64,000 nucleotides of DNA from Anaerotruncus sp. G3(2012) (GTDB lineage Bacteria > Bacillota > Clostridia > Oscillospirales > Ruminococcaceae): the NCBI RefSeq assembly GCF_000403395.2, contig NZ_KE159668.1, positions 1-64,000 of the forward strand, given 5' to 3'. Under the pieces are notes generated by a model, which was not told the DNA's origin, did no database searches, and worked only from the letters and a program-made list of their open reading frames with translations. Numbering within the stretch: position 1 is the first letter of the stretch; each line of letters opens with the position of its first letter. Positions 38,809 through 47,045 of the stretch are shown one piece after another. The position numbers were made by a program, and so were the translations under genes.

Positions 38809-39240
38809 ATGTCTCTGAGAGTAACAGTTTCTGGCGGCGGCGGGGATTTTGAGATCGCAAAGGAGTGTGTCCGTTCAGTACGGATGACCACCGACATCCC
38901 GCTGAATTCGGATGCCCGCACAAAAGACGTGGGCAGCACCCTGATTCTGAAGGGCAAGATTCTTTCGGCTGTGGACGGCGACCCGTTCGACAGCACCCGT
39001 CAGATGGCCCTCTGGTCCGCGGTCCCGGCCGAGAAGGCAGCGTGCTACCGCAATGTCACCGTTGAGGTGATCCAGGGCGGAATCATGGAGCGCAAATACA
39101 CCTTCCCGAACGCGTTTGTCGTGGACTATCAGGAGCACTTCGGCGATGTGGAAGGCACCGGCACCTTTACACTGATGCTCAAGCAGAAAAAGGACAAGCT
39201 GAACAATGTAGCAGTGGAAGGCGGATACCCCGCTGTATAA
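38809..39240 (+). CDS. Hcp-like tube protein 2
   Basis: A 143-residue paralogue of the preceding protein: SLRVTVSGGGGDFEIAKECVRSV, TDIPLNSDARTKDVGSTLILKGKIL, PNAFVVDYQEHFGDVEGTGTF and a similar C-terminal strand. Both copies look intact. They may build mixed rings or be used for different cargo. Eighteen bases separate the genes, with AGGAGG before the ATG. Confidence 0.7.
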   Translation: MSLRVTVSGGGGDFEIAKECVRSVRMTTDIPLNSDARTKDVGSTLILKGKILSAVDGDPFDSTRQMALWSAVPAEKAACYRNVTVEVIQGGIMERKYTFPNAFVVDYQEHFGDVEGTGTFTLMLKQKKDKLNNVAVEGGYPAV

Positions 39241-39247
39241 AACGGCA

Positions 39248-39291
39248 AAAAGGGCGTGTCTGGGCAAAATCCGGGCACGCCCCCTTTCTGG
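39248..39291 (+). terminator. Hairpin after the tube genes (possible attenuator)
   Basis: GGGCGTG pairs with CACGCCC across a 16-base loop, followed by a short T run. Because the downstream genes are in the same orientation, partial termination is more likely than a full stop, favouring high tube expression. Confidence 0.5.
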
Positions 39292-39327
39292 CGCTCCAAA
39301 TGAAACAGGAAATGGCGGTACCGCAGT

Positions 39328-39786
39328 ATGAAAGACTATTATGGCATATTGGGAGTAGCAAAAACGGCGACAGCCGATCAGATCAAAAAAGCCTACCGCA
39401 GGCTTGCCAAGGAAAACCACCCGGACCTGCATCCGGGCGACCGGCAGGCTGAAGCGCGTTTCAAGGAGATCAACGAGGCGTATTCGGTCTTGGGGGAGGA
39501 ATCCGCGCGCGGGCGGTACGACGCCGACTGCGCAGCCGAAGCCCGCAAAAAACAGGCGGCAGAAGCTCCGCGGCGTCCGCAGGCGTCCAGGGCGCCGGTG
39601 AACCCGAATTTTGATATTTCCAATATGGCACAATCCATGGGCCGGGGGTTCGAATCCTTCTTCGGGTTCAACCCGGAAACCGGGGAGATCACCAACGAGG
39701 AAAAGCTCAGCGGCAGCGGTTCCAAAAAGAAACAGAACCCGCTGGATATGAGCCAGATGTTCGAGCGTTTTATGGGGTTCAAGTAG
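39328..39786 (+). CDS. J-domain protein (DnaJ-like)
   Basis: The 152-residue protein begins with a complete J domain (about 1-65): [20 protein letters not shown], the HPD tripeptide in [10 protein letters not shown], and [15 protein letters not shown] Gly/Phe/Asn-rich tail follows. There is no zinc-finger or client-binding domain of DnaJ proper. J domains stimulate Hsp70 ATPases. The Hsp70-like protein at 47046-49664 in the same locus is the obvious partner. Confidence 0.88.
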   Translation: MKDYYGILGVAKTATADQIKKAYRRLAKENHPDLHPGDRQAEARFKEINEAYSVLGEESARGRYDADCAAEARKKQAAEAPRRPQASRAPVNPNFDISNMAQSMGRGFESFFGFNPETGEITNEEKLSGSGSKKKQNPLDMSQMFERFMGFK

Positions 39787-39796
39787 GGGTGGGAAG

Positions 39797-40342
39797 ATGA
39801 ACAGGAACTGGATGTTGGACTGGTCGATCGTTGCGACCGCGGCTGCGGCGGGCATCCTTTCATGGTGCTATCTCGAGCCGTCTTCCCTGCGCCAGGCCGC
39901 CCTGCTGGTGTTCGGCCTGACTGCGCTGGGGTACCTCATCCTTGCGGTCCGCAGGGACCACCGCTCTCCTGTTTTGCCATCCCCGAATGGCACCAGCCGC
40001 GGCATCACCGAACTGGCGCTGCTCAGTGAGGAGGGGACCGAGCTGGCGGTGTGGGACCTTTACGGCCGGACCGCCATGCTGATCGGCCGGGATGTCGGGG
40101 AAAACGACGTGGACGTCAACCTTGACAACACCGTCTATGCAGGGATGATCGACGTGGAACACGCTGTGCTCAACTACACCGCTGGAAGCTGGTATGTGGA
40201 GGATCTCAATTCCCGCAACGGGATTGCCGTACAAAAAGCGGCGGACGGGAAAAAGTACCGGCTCTCCGCAGATAAGCCCTGCCGGCTGGAAAAAGGGGAC
40301 ATCCTTTTTGTCGGCGGCCTGACAAGGCTGGCAATCCGGTAA
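39797..40342 (+). CDS. Membrane FHA-domain protein
   Basis: The 181-residue protein has two N-terminal membrane segments (about 9-25 and 31-51) and a cytoplasmic FHA domain with MLIGRDVGENDVDV, HAVLNYTAGSWYVEDLNSRNG and LEKGDILFVGG. FHA domains bind phosphothreonine peptides. Here the conserved GR and the S-RNG core are present. It would tether a phosphorylated partner to the membrane. It lies between the J-domain gene and a second FHA gene. Confidence 0.88.
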   Translation: MNRNWMLDWSIVATAAAAGILSWCYLEPSSLRQAALLVFGLTALGYLILAVRRDHRSPVLPSPNGTSRGITELALLSEEGTELAVWDLYGRTAMLIGRDVGENDVDVNLDNTVYAGMIDVEHAVLNYTAGSWYVEDLNSRNGIAVQKAADGKKYRLSADKPCRLEKGDILFVGGLTRLAIR

Positions 40343-40367
40343 TTTTCAGAAGAGAGGAAGAACATGC

Positions 40368-40880
40368 ATGAGCAACATGATCCGCTGCCAGAACGGGCAT
40401 CTGTTTTCATCGAGAAGATATGGCACCGTCTGCCCTTATTGCAACATTGAAACCGCTACCCCTGAGCGGCAGGAGACCGGTGCGCGCACCGAAGAGGAGA
40501 TCGAGGAAAAGCTGTTCCTGGAGGAGATCGAGCCGGTCTGCGGATGGATCGTCTGTATCTCGGGCGCGCGGCAGGGGAAGGACTACAAGATCAAGACCGG
40601 CAAGAACTTCATCGGCCGGGCGGATGATATGGACATCCAGATCCTTGGGGACAACGCGATCTCCCGGCGCAACCATGGGATCGTGGTGTTCGACCCGAAA
40701 AAGAAGCAGACGGTGCTGCTGCCCGGGGACAGCAACGGGATCGTCTATCTGAACGACGACGCTGTTTATACGCCGCAGGTGCTCAACCCCTATGACATCA
40801 TCGAGCTGGGGAAAAGCAAGTTCCTGTTTATCCCGTTCTGCGGGGAGCATTTTATGTGGGAAGATCAGAAGGACGCATAA
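40368..40880 (+). CDS. FHA-domain protein with zinc-ribbon N-terminus
   Basis: The 170-residue soluble protein starts with a putative zinc ribbon (MIRCQNGHLFSSRRYGTVCP, then YC). The FHA domain follows at about 60-165: FIGRADDMDIQIL, ISRRNHGIVVFD, and NGIVYLNDD. It probably binds a phosphothreonine target. In type VI systems FHA proteins link phosphorylation to assembly. No Ser/Thr kinase gene is visible here, so the writer must lie elsewhere. Confidence 0.87.
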   Translation: MSNMIRCQNGHLFSSRRYGTVCPYCNIETATPERQETGARTEEEIEEKLFLEEIEPVCGWIVCISGARQGKDYKIKTGKNFIGRADDMDIQILGDNAISRRNHGIVVFDPKKKQTVLLPGDSNGIVYLNDDAVYTPQVLNPYDIIELGKSKFLFIPFCGEHFMWEDQKDA

Positions 40881-40984
40881 AGAATCCGGGTTGCGGGAGC
40901 TTTTGCAGGGGCGCCTTGAACAGGCGGACAAAACTTTTGCGTATGACTTTGAAATAGACGCGAATCATTCGGGAGGGAAACAGT

Positions 40985-41812
40985 TTGAATCTGCCGGTCC
41001 ATGCCATCGCGATCCTTGGCCTTACCGCACTTCTGGTCGTTTTGATCGTCCTGCGCGCCCGCCCGAAGAGATATCCGGCGAAGCCGGCTGCCGACATCGG
41101 GAAATGCATGACCATCGGGCACCGGGAGGTGCAGGAGGACAACTGTGCGGCAGAGGTCACCGACGCCGGTATTCTGGCGGTCCTCGCGGATGGTATGGGC
41201 AAACGGTACGGGGGCAGGGTCGCCAGCCGGATCGCAGTGCAGATTTTTTCCGACCTGTTTTTGGACTACAACGCATTTGACAACCCGCAGTACTACTTCC
41301 GCAAGGCGTTCCACGCCGCCAACCGGCAGATTCTAGAAACGGTGGACGAGCAGCGCGGGTCGGCGAGTGTCGCCGCTGCCATGATCCGCAGCGGCAAACT
41401 CTATTACGCGCTGGCCGGGGATGTGCGGATCGCGGTGTTCCACAGGGGGGACCTGGTCCCGGTGAGCGAGGGCCATACGGTGGATGTGCTCGCCCAGCGG
41501 GAGTTCCGGCGCGGCAGGCTCACCCGTCAGGACGCGGTCGCGATGCTGGAACGGCACCGGCTTTACAACTATGTCGGGCAGGATGGGTTCCGGGACATCG
41601 AATTTTTCGATACCCCGCTCACGCTGGATGCACAGGATACGGTTGTCCTGATGAGCGACGGGGTCTACGACTGCCTGGCATGGCGGGAGATCGAGGAGGT
41701 ACTCGAGGGCAAGGGGAGCTGCCAGGACAAGGCGCTGGAGATCATCCAGCGGATCAACCGATGCCCGGTCGAGGATAAGGACAACGCCAGTATCCTGCTG
41801 GTCCGGCCCTGA
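40985..41812 (+). CDS. PP2C-family protein phosphatase, membrane-anchored
   Basis: The 275-residue protein has one N-terminal TM (about 6-24) and a PP2C domain: GHREVQEDNCA, VLADGMGKRYGG (metal Asp), GSASVAAAMI, YYALAGDVRIAVF, VVLMSDGVYDCL and a final DKDNASILLV. All metal-site aspartates look present. It would remove phosphate from Ser/Thr, and so opposes an unseen kinase and controls FHA binding. The start is TTG behind GGAGGG. Confidence 0.9.
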   Translation: MNLPVHAIAILGLTALLVVLIVLRARPKRYPAKPAADIGKCMTIGHREVQEDNCAAEVTDAGILAVLADGMGKRYGGRVASRIAVQIFSDLFLDYNAFDNPQYYFRKAFHAANRQILETVDEQRGSASVAAAMIRSGKLYYALAGDVRIAVFHRGDLVPVSEGHTVDVLAQREFRRGRLTRQDAVAMLERHRLYNYVGQDGFRDIEFFDTPLTLDAQDTVVLMSDGVYDCLAWREIEEVLEGKGSCQDKALEIIQRINRCPVEDKDNASILLVRP

Positions 41813-41908
41813 CCCTGGTGGGGAGCCGGCTTTCAGGGGATAGGATGAACGATGCGCCCTGCCGTTCCCGCAGCAGGGGAGAAAAAGAAACACCGGTGAG
41901 GTAACAAG

Positions 41909-44431
41909 ATGAGGAAGCTCAACAGCGAATTCCATACCGCGTTCATCTCCGAAGCGGGCAGCGAACTGAAAAACAACGATTACTTCGGGTTTGTCGAGCT
42001 GGATAGATTTGCCTGCTATGTGATTGCGGACGGGATCGAGGATTTCCCGGGGGCGGAAAGCGCAAAACTTGCCATCCAGAGCGTGATCCTCAAGTTTCAT
42101 GAGCATCCGTCGATGAAAAAAAGCGCAATCCGAAGCTACCTCTACGCCGCCAACCAGGCGCTCCTCCAGGCGCATAGTAAGAGCCGGCTCAAGGCGTCGA
42201 TCACGGTGGTGGTCACCGACTATGCCAAAATGCGCTATGGTTCCGCCGGGAATACCCGCTTGCGGCTCTACCGTGAAGGGATGCTCTGGCAGCAGTCCTC
42301 CGATATGTCGCTCAGTCAGGACCTTGTCGCGGCCGACCGGCTTGCACAGGACCTGCTTGCCCGGCATGATGAGCGCAACAACCTGTATTCCTATCTGGGG
42401 CAGCCAAGGGAATTCCGGCCCTTTATCTCCAAAAAATTCAAGCTGACCGATACCGACATCATCGTGCTCTATACCCGCGGAATCTGGGAAAACCTCGACT
42501 CCGGCGAGCTGGATGACATCTTTTCCGAGGCGCAGGACGACCCGCAGAAAACCCTCGACGATGCCGAGGATATGCTCATGTCCAAGCAGCCCCGCGAGCT
42601 GGAAAATTACACGCTCGCGGTGGTCTTTGTCGATAAGGTGTTTACCGACCCCAACCACCGGCGGCGGGTCAAACGCTGGATTATCACCGGGGTGGTCGTA
42701 TTCCTGGTGCTTGTGATCATCATTCTGGTGGTCTGGCTGGTGATGCGCAGCCGCGCCCACAAACGGGAGGACATGAACGCCTATCTGGAAAGTATGTCCG
42801 CTTATGTCAAGGATCAAAACTTTACAAAAGCGCAGTCCGAGGCAGAAAAGGCTGGAGAACTGGCCAGAAAGCTCCGGGACAAGGAGAAAAAAGCGGACAT
42901 CGACGCCTGTCAGAAGCTGCTGGACAGCATCATCAACGCGGACGGACTGCTGGCGGAAGGCAAGTATGAGGACGCACAGCAGGCCTATCTGGCCGCGCTC
43001 GACCGGGCGCGGAGCGCCCGCCAGATGGGTAAGGAATACATCGAAAAAAATCTTGCGCAGACAAAGGATTACATAGAAGTATACGACCTGATCTCGGACG
43101 GCGACCTGCTCTCCGACCGGGAAAATTATCAGGCGGCCGAGCAGAAATACAAAGAGGCCAAAAAACTGGCGGCAGACATCTATTTCACGCAGGGCAGGAA
43201 GGACGCTTCCGAAAGCCTGGACAAGGTCTACCAGGCGCTTTCCGATCAGGCGGATGCGGACAAGGAAGCCCAGCAGGAAGCGCAGGAGCAGGCGCAGAAA
43301 AAAGCGGAAGCCAGCACCTCGGCTGCTGAACTGATCGCGCAGGGGGACAAGGCCATGCAGGAGGGGGATGCCGAGGGCGCGGCGGTGGCCTATACGATGG
43401 CCAAGCAGAAGCTGGATGAGATCGAGGATGGCGCGGGCGCCGCCAATGTGGACCAGAAGCTGAACCTCGCCAACAAGCAGGGGCAGGAAAGTGAGATGCT
43501 TCAGGATGTAGCGGATAAATACACCAAGGCGGGCGAACAGGCTCTGGCCAGCGGGGACCCGCAGAAGGCCCAGGAATATTACAACAAGGCCAAAGGGATT
43601 TATGCGGAGCTGGGCATGGAGCAGATGGCCGATCTGATGGAAAACAAGCTGGAGATGGACGATCCGGAAGCGGCACAGGCGGTCGCGGAGGCAAACGGTA
43701 CCGCCAATACCTCTGGAAAGACCACGGCAGGCAACGTCGGGGGAATCAACCGGCTGACGATCGGCGAGCGGCAGGAGCTGCTGCGTACGGCCAAGAGTGC
43801 AGTCAAAAAAGGGGACGAGGCTTATGACGGCGGAGAATACATGAAGGCCAGACGGTACTACCGGGATGCGCGGGACTGCTATGAGGAACTGGGCATGGAC
43901 AAACTGGTGGACCAGATGGAGGACCGGATTTCCGACTGTACCAATGCCTACGATCAAGAGGTCGAAACCGATGTCAGCGACCTGAAAGAGCGGTATGCGC
44001 AGGCGCAGCAGTATGAAGATCAGGGGGACGCGGCCCTGTATGCGGGAGAATACGACAGGGCAATCTCCCTGTATTATCAGGCCCGGACGATCTATTCCGA
44101 GCTGGAGCTCTATCAGCGGGTTTCCGACGTGCAGGCCAAAATCGACCGGGTCCAGCAGGGGATGGCCCAGGCGGACAAAGCGAACGCCTATGCGGCGGAT
44201 GGCGACAACGCCATGGCTGACGGGCAGTATCAGGACGCGATCGACGCCTATCGGAAAGCGCGGGCTATCTATATGGAGCTTGGGCAGCAGACGCTGGTCT
44301 CGAATATGCAGGAGCGGATCGAGACCGCGCGCAAAGCATTGGAGGCAGGCAGTCCGGGAAAACCGCCTGCTTCGGGGGATGGCCCGGATGACGGTACCCC
44401 GGAGGGCACACCGGATGGAAGCCTTTCATAA
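41909..44431 (+). CDS. PP2C-like / transmembrane / TPR protein
   Basis: The 840-residue protein has an N-terminal PP2C-like domain (about 1-250) with NNDYFGFVELD, CYVIADGIED, ASITVVVTDYAKMRYGSAGN and IIVLYTRGIWENL. Several metal-site positions differ from PP2C (IADGIED and YTRG instead of MADGMGG and MSDG), so it may be inactive. One TM (about 257-280) follows, then about 500 residues of Ala/Gln/Glu-rich TPR-like repeats built around AQEYYNKAKGIYAELGMEQM units, and a Pro/Gly tail. The repeats would lie outside the membrane and could form a scaffold. Confidence 0.8.
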   Translation: MRKLNSEFHTAFISEAGSELKNNDYFGFVELDRFACYVIADGIEDFPGAESAKLAIQSVILKFHEHPSMKKSAIRSYLYAANQALLQAHSKSRLKASITVVVTDYAKMRYGSAGNTRLRLYREGMLWQQSSDMSLSQDLVAADRLAQDLLARHDERNNLYSYLGQPREFRPFISKKFKLTDTDIIVLYTRGIWENLDSGELDDIFSEAQDDPQKTLDDAEDMLMSKQPRELENYTLAVVFVDKVFTDPNHRRRVKRWIITGVVVFLVLVIIILVVWLVMRSRAHKREDMNAYLESMSAYVKDQNFTKAQSEAEKAGELARKLRDKEKKADIDACQKLLDSIINADGLLAEGKYEDAQQAYLAALDRARSARQMGKEYIEKNLAQTKDYIEVYDLISDGDLLSDRENYQAAEQKYKEAKKLAADIYFTQGRKDASESLDKVYQALSDQADADKEAQQEAQEQAQKKAEASTSAAELIAQGDKAMQEGDAEGAAVAYTMAKQKLDEIEDGAGAANVDQKLNLANKQGQESEMLQDVADKYTKAGEQALASGDPQKAQEYYNKAKGIYAELGMEQMADLMENKLEMDDPEAAQAVAEANGTANTSGKTTAGNVGGINRLTIGERQELLRTAKSAVKKGDEAYDGGEYMKARRYYRDARDCYEELGMDKLVDQMEDRISDCTNAYDQEVETDVSDLKERYAQAQQYEDQGDAALYAGEYDRAISLYYQARTIYSELELYQRVSDVQAKIDRVQQGMAQADKANAYAADGDNAMADGQYQDAIDAYRKARAIYMELGQQTLVSNMQERIETARKALEAGSPGKPPASGDGPDDGTPEGTPDGSLS

Positions 44432-44629
44432 AAACCAGAACCCATATTCACAAGCGTTTGGCGCTGCCTGGGCAGGTCTTTTACCGGTCTGCTTCGCGGA
44501 AACACCGCGCAGTATGTAAACTGTACTGCCTGCGTTTTTCACCTTGCGGGGCGGCAGAAGTTCCCGTCCACCCGGCTCTCTCGATTCTGAATGAGGATTC
44601 TGAGATCAACAATGTCAGGAGGATTTTTT

Positions 44630-44842
44630 ATGTCGCAGAGATACTACGCGCTGGATTCCATTGAAAACCTGTTGGAGGAATTCGACCGGCTGTATGGAAA
44701 CAAACCGGTCGAAAGGCAGAAGGCGGAACTGAATCAGGCACTGGCAGACATTGCGGTGATCCGCAGCCGGGGTACCACGCTCAAGGGGAATACCCGCAGC
44801 AGCCTCAAGAAGCAGATTGAGGAAAAGCTACGGTATCTTTGA
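44630..44842 (+). CDS. Small helical protein, unknown
   Basis: A 70-residue protein starting MSQRYYALDS behind AGGAGG. It is charged and predicted helical (LEEFDRLYGNKPVERQKAELN), with no membrane segment and no known motif. It sits between the TPR protein and the first candidate baseplate gene and is followed by a hairpin. The 198 bases before it hold no gene. It could be a chaperone or an assembly factor, but nothing in the sequence shows which. Confidence 0.65.
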   Translation: MSQRYYALDSIENLLEEFDRLYGNKPVERQKAELNQALADIAVIRSRGTTLKGNTRSSLKKQIEEKLRYL

Positions 44843-44848
44843 GCGTCC

Positions 44849-44905
44849 AAAAGGGGCTTTTTCTCCTGTAAAAAGCCCCTCGCCGCCCTTTGAGCGGCAG
44901 TTCAT
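44849..44905. repeat. Divergent copy of the intergenic hairpin repeat / terminator
   Basis: AGGGGCTTTTT pairs with AAAAAGCCCCT, followed by a second GCCGC...GCGGC stem and GTTCATCCGG. The two-hairpin layout resembles the repeats at 16722-16844 and 59660-59839. It directly follows the small gene and may attenuate transcription. Confidence 0.55.
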
Positions 44906-45014
44906 CCGGAAAACTGCCGCTGTTGCGGTGTGCATAGGCCAACCGGTGCAATGCGCCGGCTCTTAGGCTGGCGAGACTGTTTCGTCTGGAGAAAAGCGGG
45001 GAGGGGGAATCGGG

Positions 45015-46340
45015 ATGCCGGAACGGGCGGGGACGGACGATGGCCGTTTGTTTGAATATCCGTTCGACTTTGAAGCCTACATACAGGAGCGGATGAAAGA
45101 GATCGACGATTGGGACGAGCGGCGGTTCGCCAAAACGGTCCTGCTCGACGGCCTGCTCCGTGTTATGCGGGTAACCGAGGAAAAATACCGCAGGCTGGAG
45201 GAGCGGGTTTACAGCGAGATTGAAAACGAGATCAGCCGGTATGCGATCCAGTCAACGGTCATCAGCCGCGGGGACTACGATCCCACCAACACCACCCTGT
45301 TCCCGATCTGTATGGACGATCTCGCTCCGCCGGCGCCCGATCTTGCGTCTGTGCTCGAAACGGCGGGCCAGGGGGATGCCTGCCCGCTCGAAACGCGCTA
45401 TTTCCGCTGTGATGCGGCCGCCTGCCGCAGGCTTGGGGAAAGAGCGGTCTTTCGCGGCAGCATCCAAACCGATCAGGGAAGCTGCCCGGCCCGGTTCCGT
45501 CTGACGCGTGCCCGGCGGTATCGGGACGCGCTCTCCCATCTTTACGACCTGTTCCTTTACAATGCGATCCCCTGGACGACGGTCAACTCCTGTTATCTCG
45601 ACAAGTTTTTTGACCTCTCTCTGGAGGCTGTGGAGGAGGAGCCGGGTCCGGACGCAAAATGGCTCGGATTCCAGGTCGATCTGGAGGAATGGGAGCAGTT
45701 TGCACAGCCGGACCAGATTCCGCTCTGGAACCTGGAAGAGATCAGCTTCAGCAGCAAAGATTTTGTCATGCCCTGCATCGACAGCCGGGACTACGAGCAC
45801 GAACTGCCCATCGCAGAGTTCGGGGAGGAGAACGGCTATCTGGTGGAGCGGAACACCGAGATCACCGGCATCCGCCGGGAGCCGGGCAGGATTCTCCTGC
45901 GTTCCCCCAGCGAGACGTTCGAAAACTGGGTCGGCTACCGGGTGGTGCCGGGGCCGTCCACACACTCCCTGCGGTACGCGGACCCGGTTGTGAGCAACCG
46001 GAAAAAACAGACCTTCCTGAGCAGCTGTATCAACCATCTGGGGGGCAGGCTGCACACGCGTGCGGACCTGTTCCGCCGGGTGGAAGAGCTGGAGATACAG
46101 GAGTATATCCGTGTCAAGGGGTTCAGCCTGCTGGATGCGGATGCGGATTGCCCGCCGCTTGACGACATGAACTGGTTCGCCAAGGATGAGCTGTTCCCAC
46201 TGGATAAACGGCGGATTCTGTACATAGAGTTTACGGCGAACGACCCGTCCTGCTATCTCAACGATGCGATGGTGCAGTTTGTGGTTTCCCAGATTCAGCT
46301 GGATGAGGGCGAATACCGCTGTACGGGGGTGCTCGTATGA
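45015..46340 (+). CDS. Candidate baseplate protein 1, unknown family
   Basis: A 441-residue soluble protein starting MPERAGTDDG behind GGGGAGGGGGA. It is mixed alpha/beta with no signal peptide or membrane segment. Recognisable stretches (LFLYNAIPWTTVNSCYLDKF near the middle, and a C-terminal SCYLNDAMVQFVVSQIQLDEG) match no family I can name. It overlaps the next gene by four bases (ATGA), the arrangement usual for TssF/TssG. It is the right size for a wedge component, but the role is inferred from position alone. Confidence 0.6.
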   Translation: MPERAGTDDGRLFEYPFDFEAYIQERMKEIDDWDERRFAKTVLLDGLLRVMRVTEEKYRRLEERVYSEIENEISRYAIQSTVISRGDYDPTNTTLFPICMDDLAPPAPDLASVLETAGQGDACPLETRYFRCDAAACRRLGERAVFRGSIQTDQGSCPARFRLTRARRYRDALSHLYDLFLYNAIPWTTVNSCYLDKFFDLSLEAVEEEPGPDAKWLGFQVDLEEWEQFAQPDQIPLWNLEEISFSSKDFVMPCIDSRDYEHELPIAEFGEENGYLVERNTEITGIRREPGRILLRSPSETFENWVGYRVVPGPSTHSLRYADPVVSNRKKQTFLSSCINHLGGRLHTRADLFRRVEELEIQEYIRVKGFSLLDADADCPPLDDMNWFAKDELFPLDKRRILYIEFTANDPSCYLNDAMVQFVVSQIQLDEGEYRCTGVLV

Positions 46341-47029
46341 ACTATCTCTGGGAGGTTGCGCTCCGGGCGGACCAGCTCGGCGTCCCGCGCGAAAAGCTGC
46401 GGTATACGCCCGCGCGGGTCAGCAGCCCCTATATGGAGGCTGCGTTTGAAAACCTGAACCAGAGCCTGCTGGAGGACCCGGTGGTGGAGGCGAACCCTCT
46501 CTACCGGTTTTCCTCGATCTTCAGCCGGCTGTTCGACATCAACACCGAGGGCCTCGAGCAAACCCGGCAGGTTTTTTTCGATGTGGTCATGCAGTATCTG
46601 GTCCAGCTCGACCTGCGCCAGGGGCTTTGCCGGGAGGAATATTACCTGCGCTTTCTGTTGAAGGATTTTCAGGACGGGGTCTGCGGCGGGCGGTATGCGG
46701 AGGCAATCCGGCAGTTTTCAGGTCCGGAGCTGCGGCCGGTGCTCTCCTGCATCCTGCGTCTGTGCCAGTGCGGCAGCTCGGTCGCCCTGTTTCGCAGGGC
46801 GATGCGGGCGGTCTACCCGAATTCCCTGGTCTACGCCAGCAACGATACGGCGCGGGAGCTGCTGATCTACATCGGACACCCGGAGACCGGCTGTGAACAG
46901 CAGAAGGTGGATTTCCTCATCAATGTGTTCCTGCCGCTGAACTTCACCACCCATCTGTTCTGGGAGCGTCATTTTGGGATCGTGGATGTGGATGTGACAA
47001 TGGAACTCGACGAAATGGTACTATTTTGA
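46337..47029 (+). CDS. Candidate baseplate protein 2, unknown family
   Basis: The 230-residue protein is mostly helical, with NPLYRFSSIFSRLFD and MQYLVQLDLRQGLCREEYYL. Its C-terminal LPLNFTTHLFWERHFGIVDV, followed by a VTMELDEMVLF tail, has the flavour of phage tail or baseplate proteins that end in such a beta hairpin. It is translationally coupled to the preceding gene and precedes the Hsp70-like gene by 16 bases. Assignment as a TssG/gpI-like wedge protein is a guess. Confidence 0.6.
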   Translation: MNYLWEVALRADQLGVPREKLRYTPARVSSPYMEAAFENLNQSLLEDPVVEANPLYRFSSIFSRLFDINTEGLEQTRQVFFDVVMQYLVQLDLRQGLCREEYYLRFLLKDFQDGVCGGRYAEAIRQFSGPELRPVLSCILRLCQCGSSVALFRRAMRAVYPNSLVYASNDTARELLIYIGHPETGCEQQKVDFLINVFLPLNFTTHLFWERHFGIVDVDVTMELDEMVLF

Positions 47030-47045
47030 GAGGGCGGTTGGATTC

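Noticed and set aside
41333-43957. 874-residue open frame antisense to the PP2C genes
   Set aside because: Same cause; the plus-strand products have clear PP2C, TM and TPR features.
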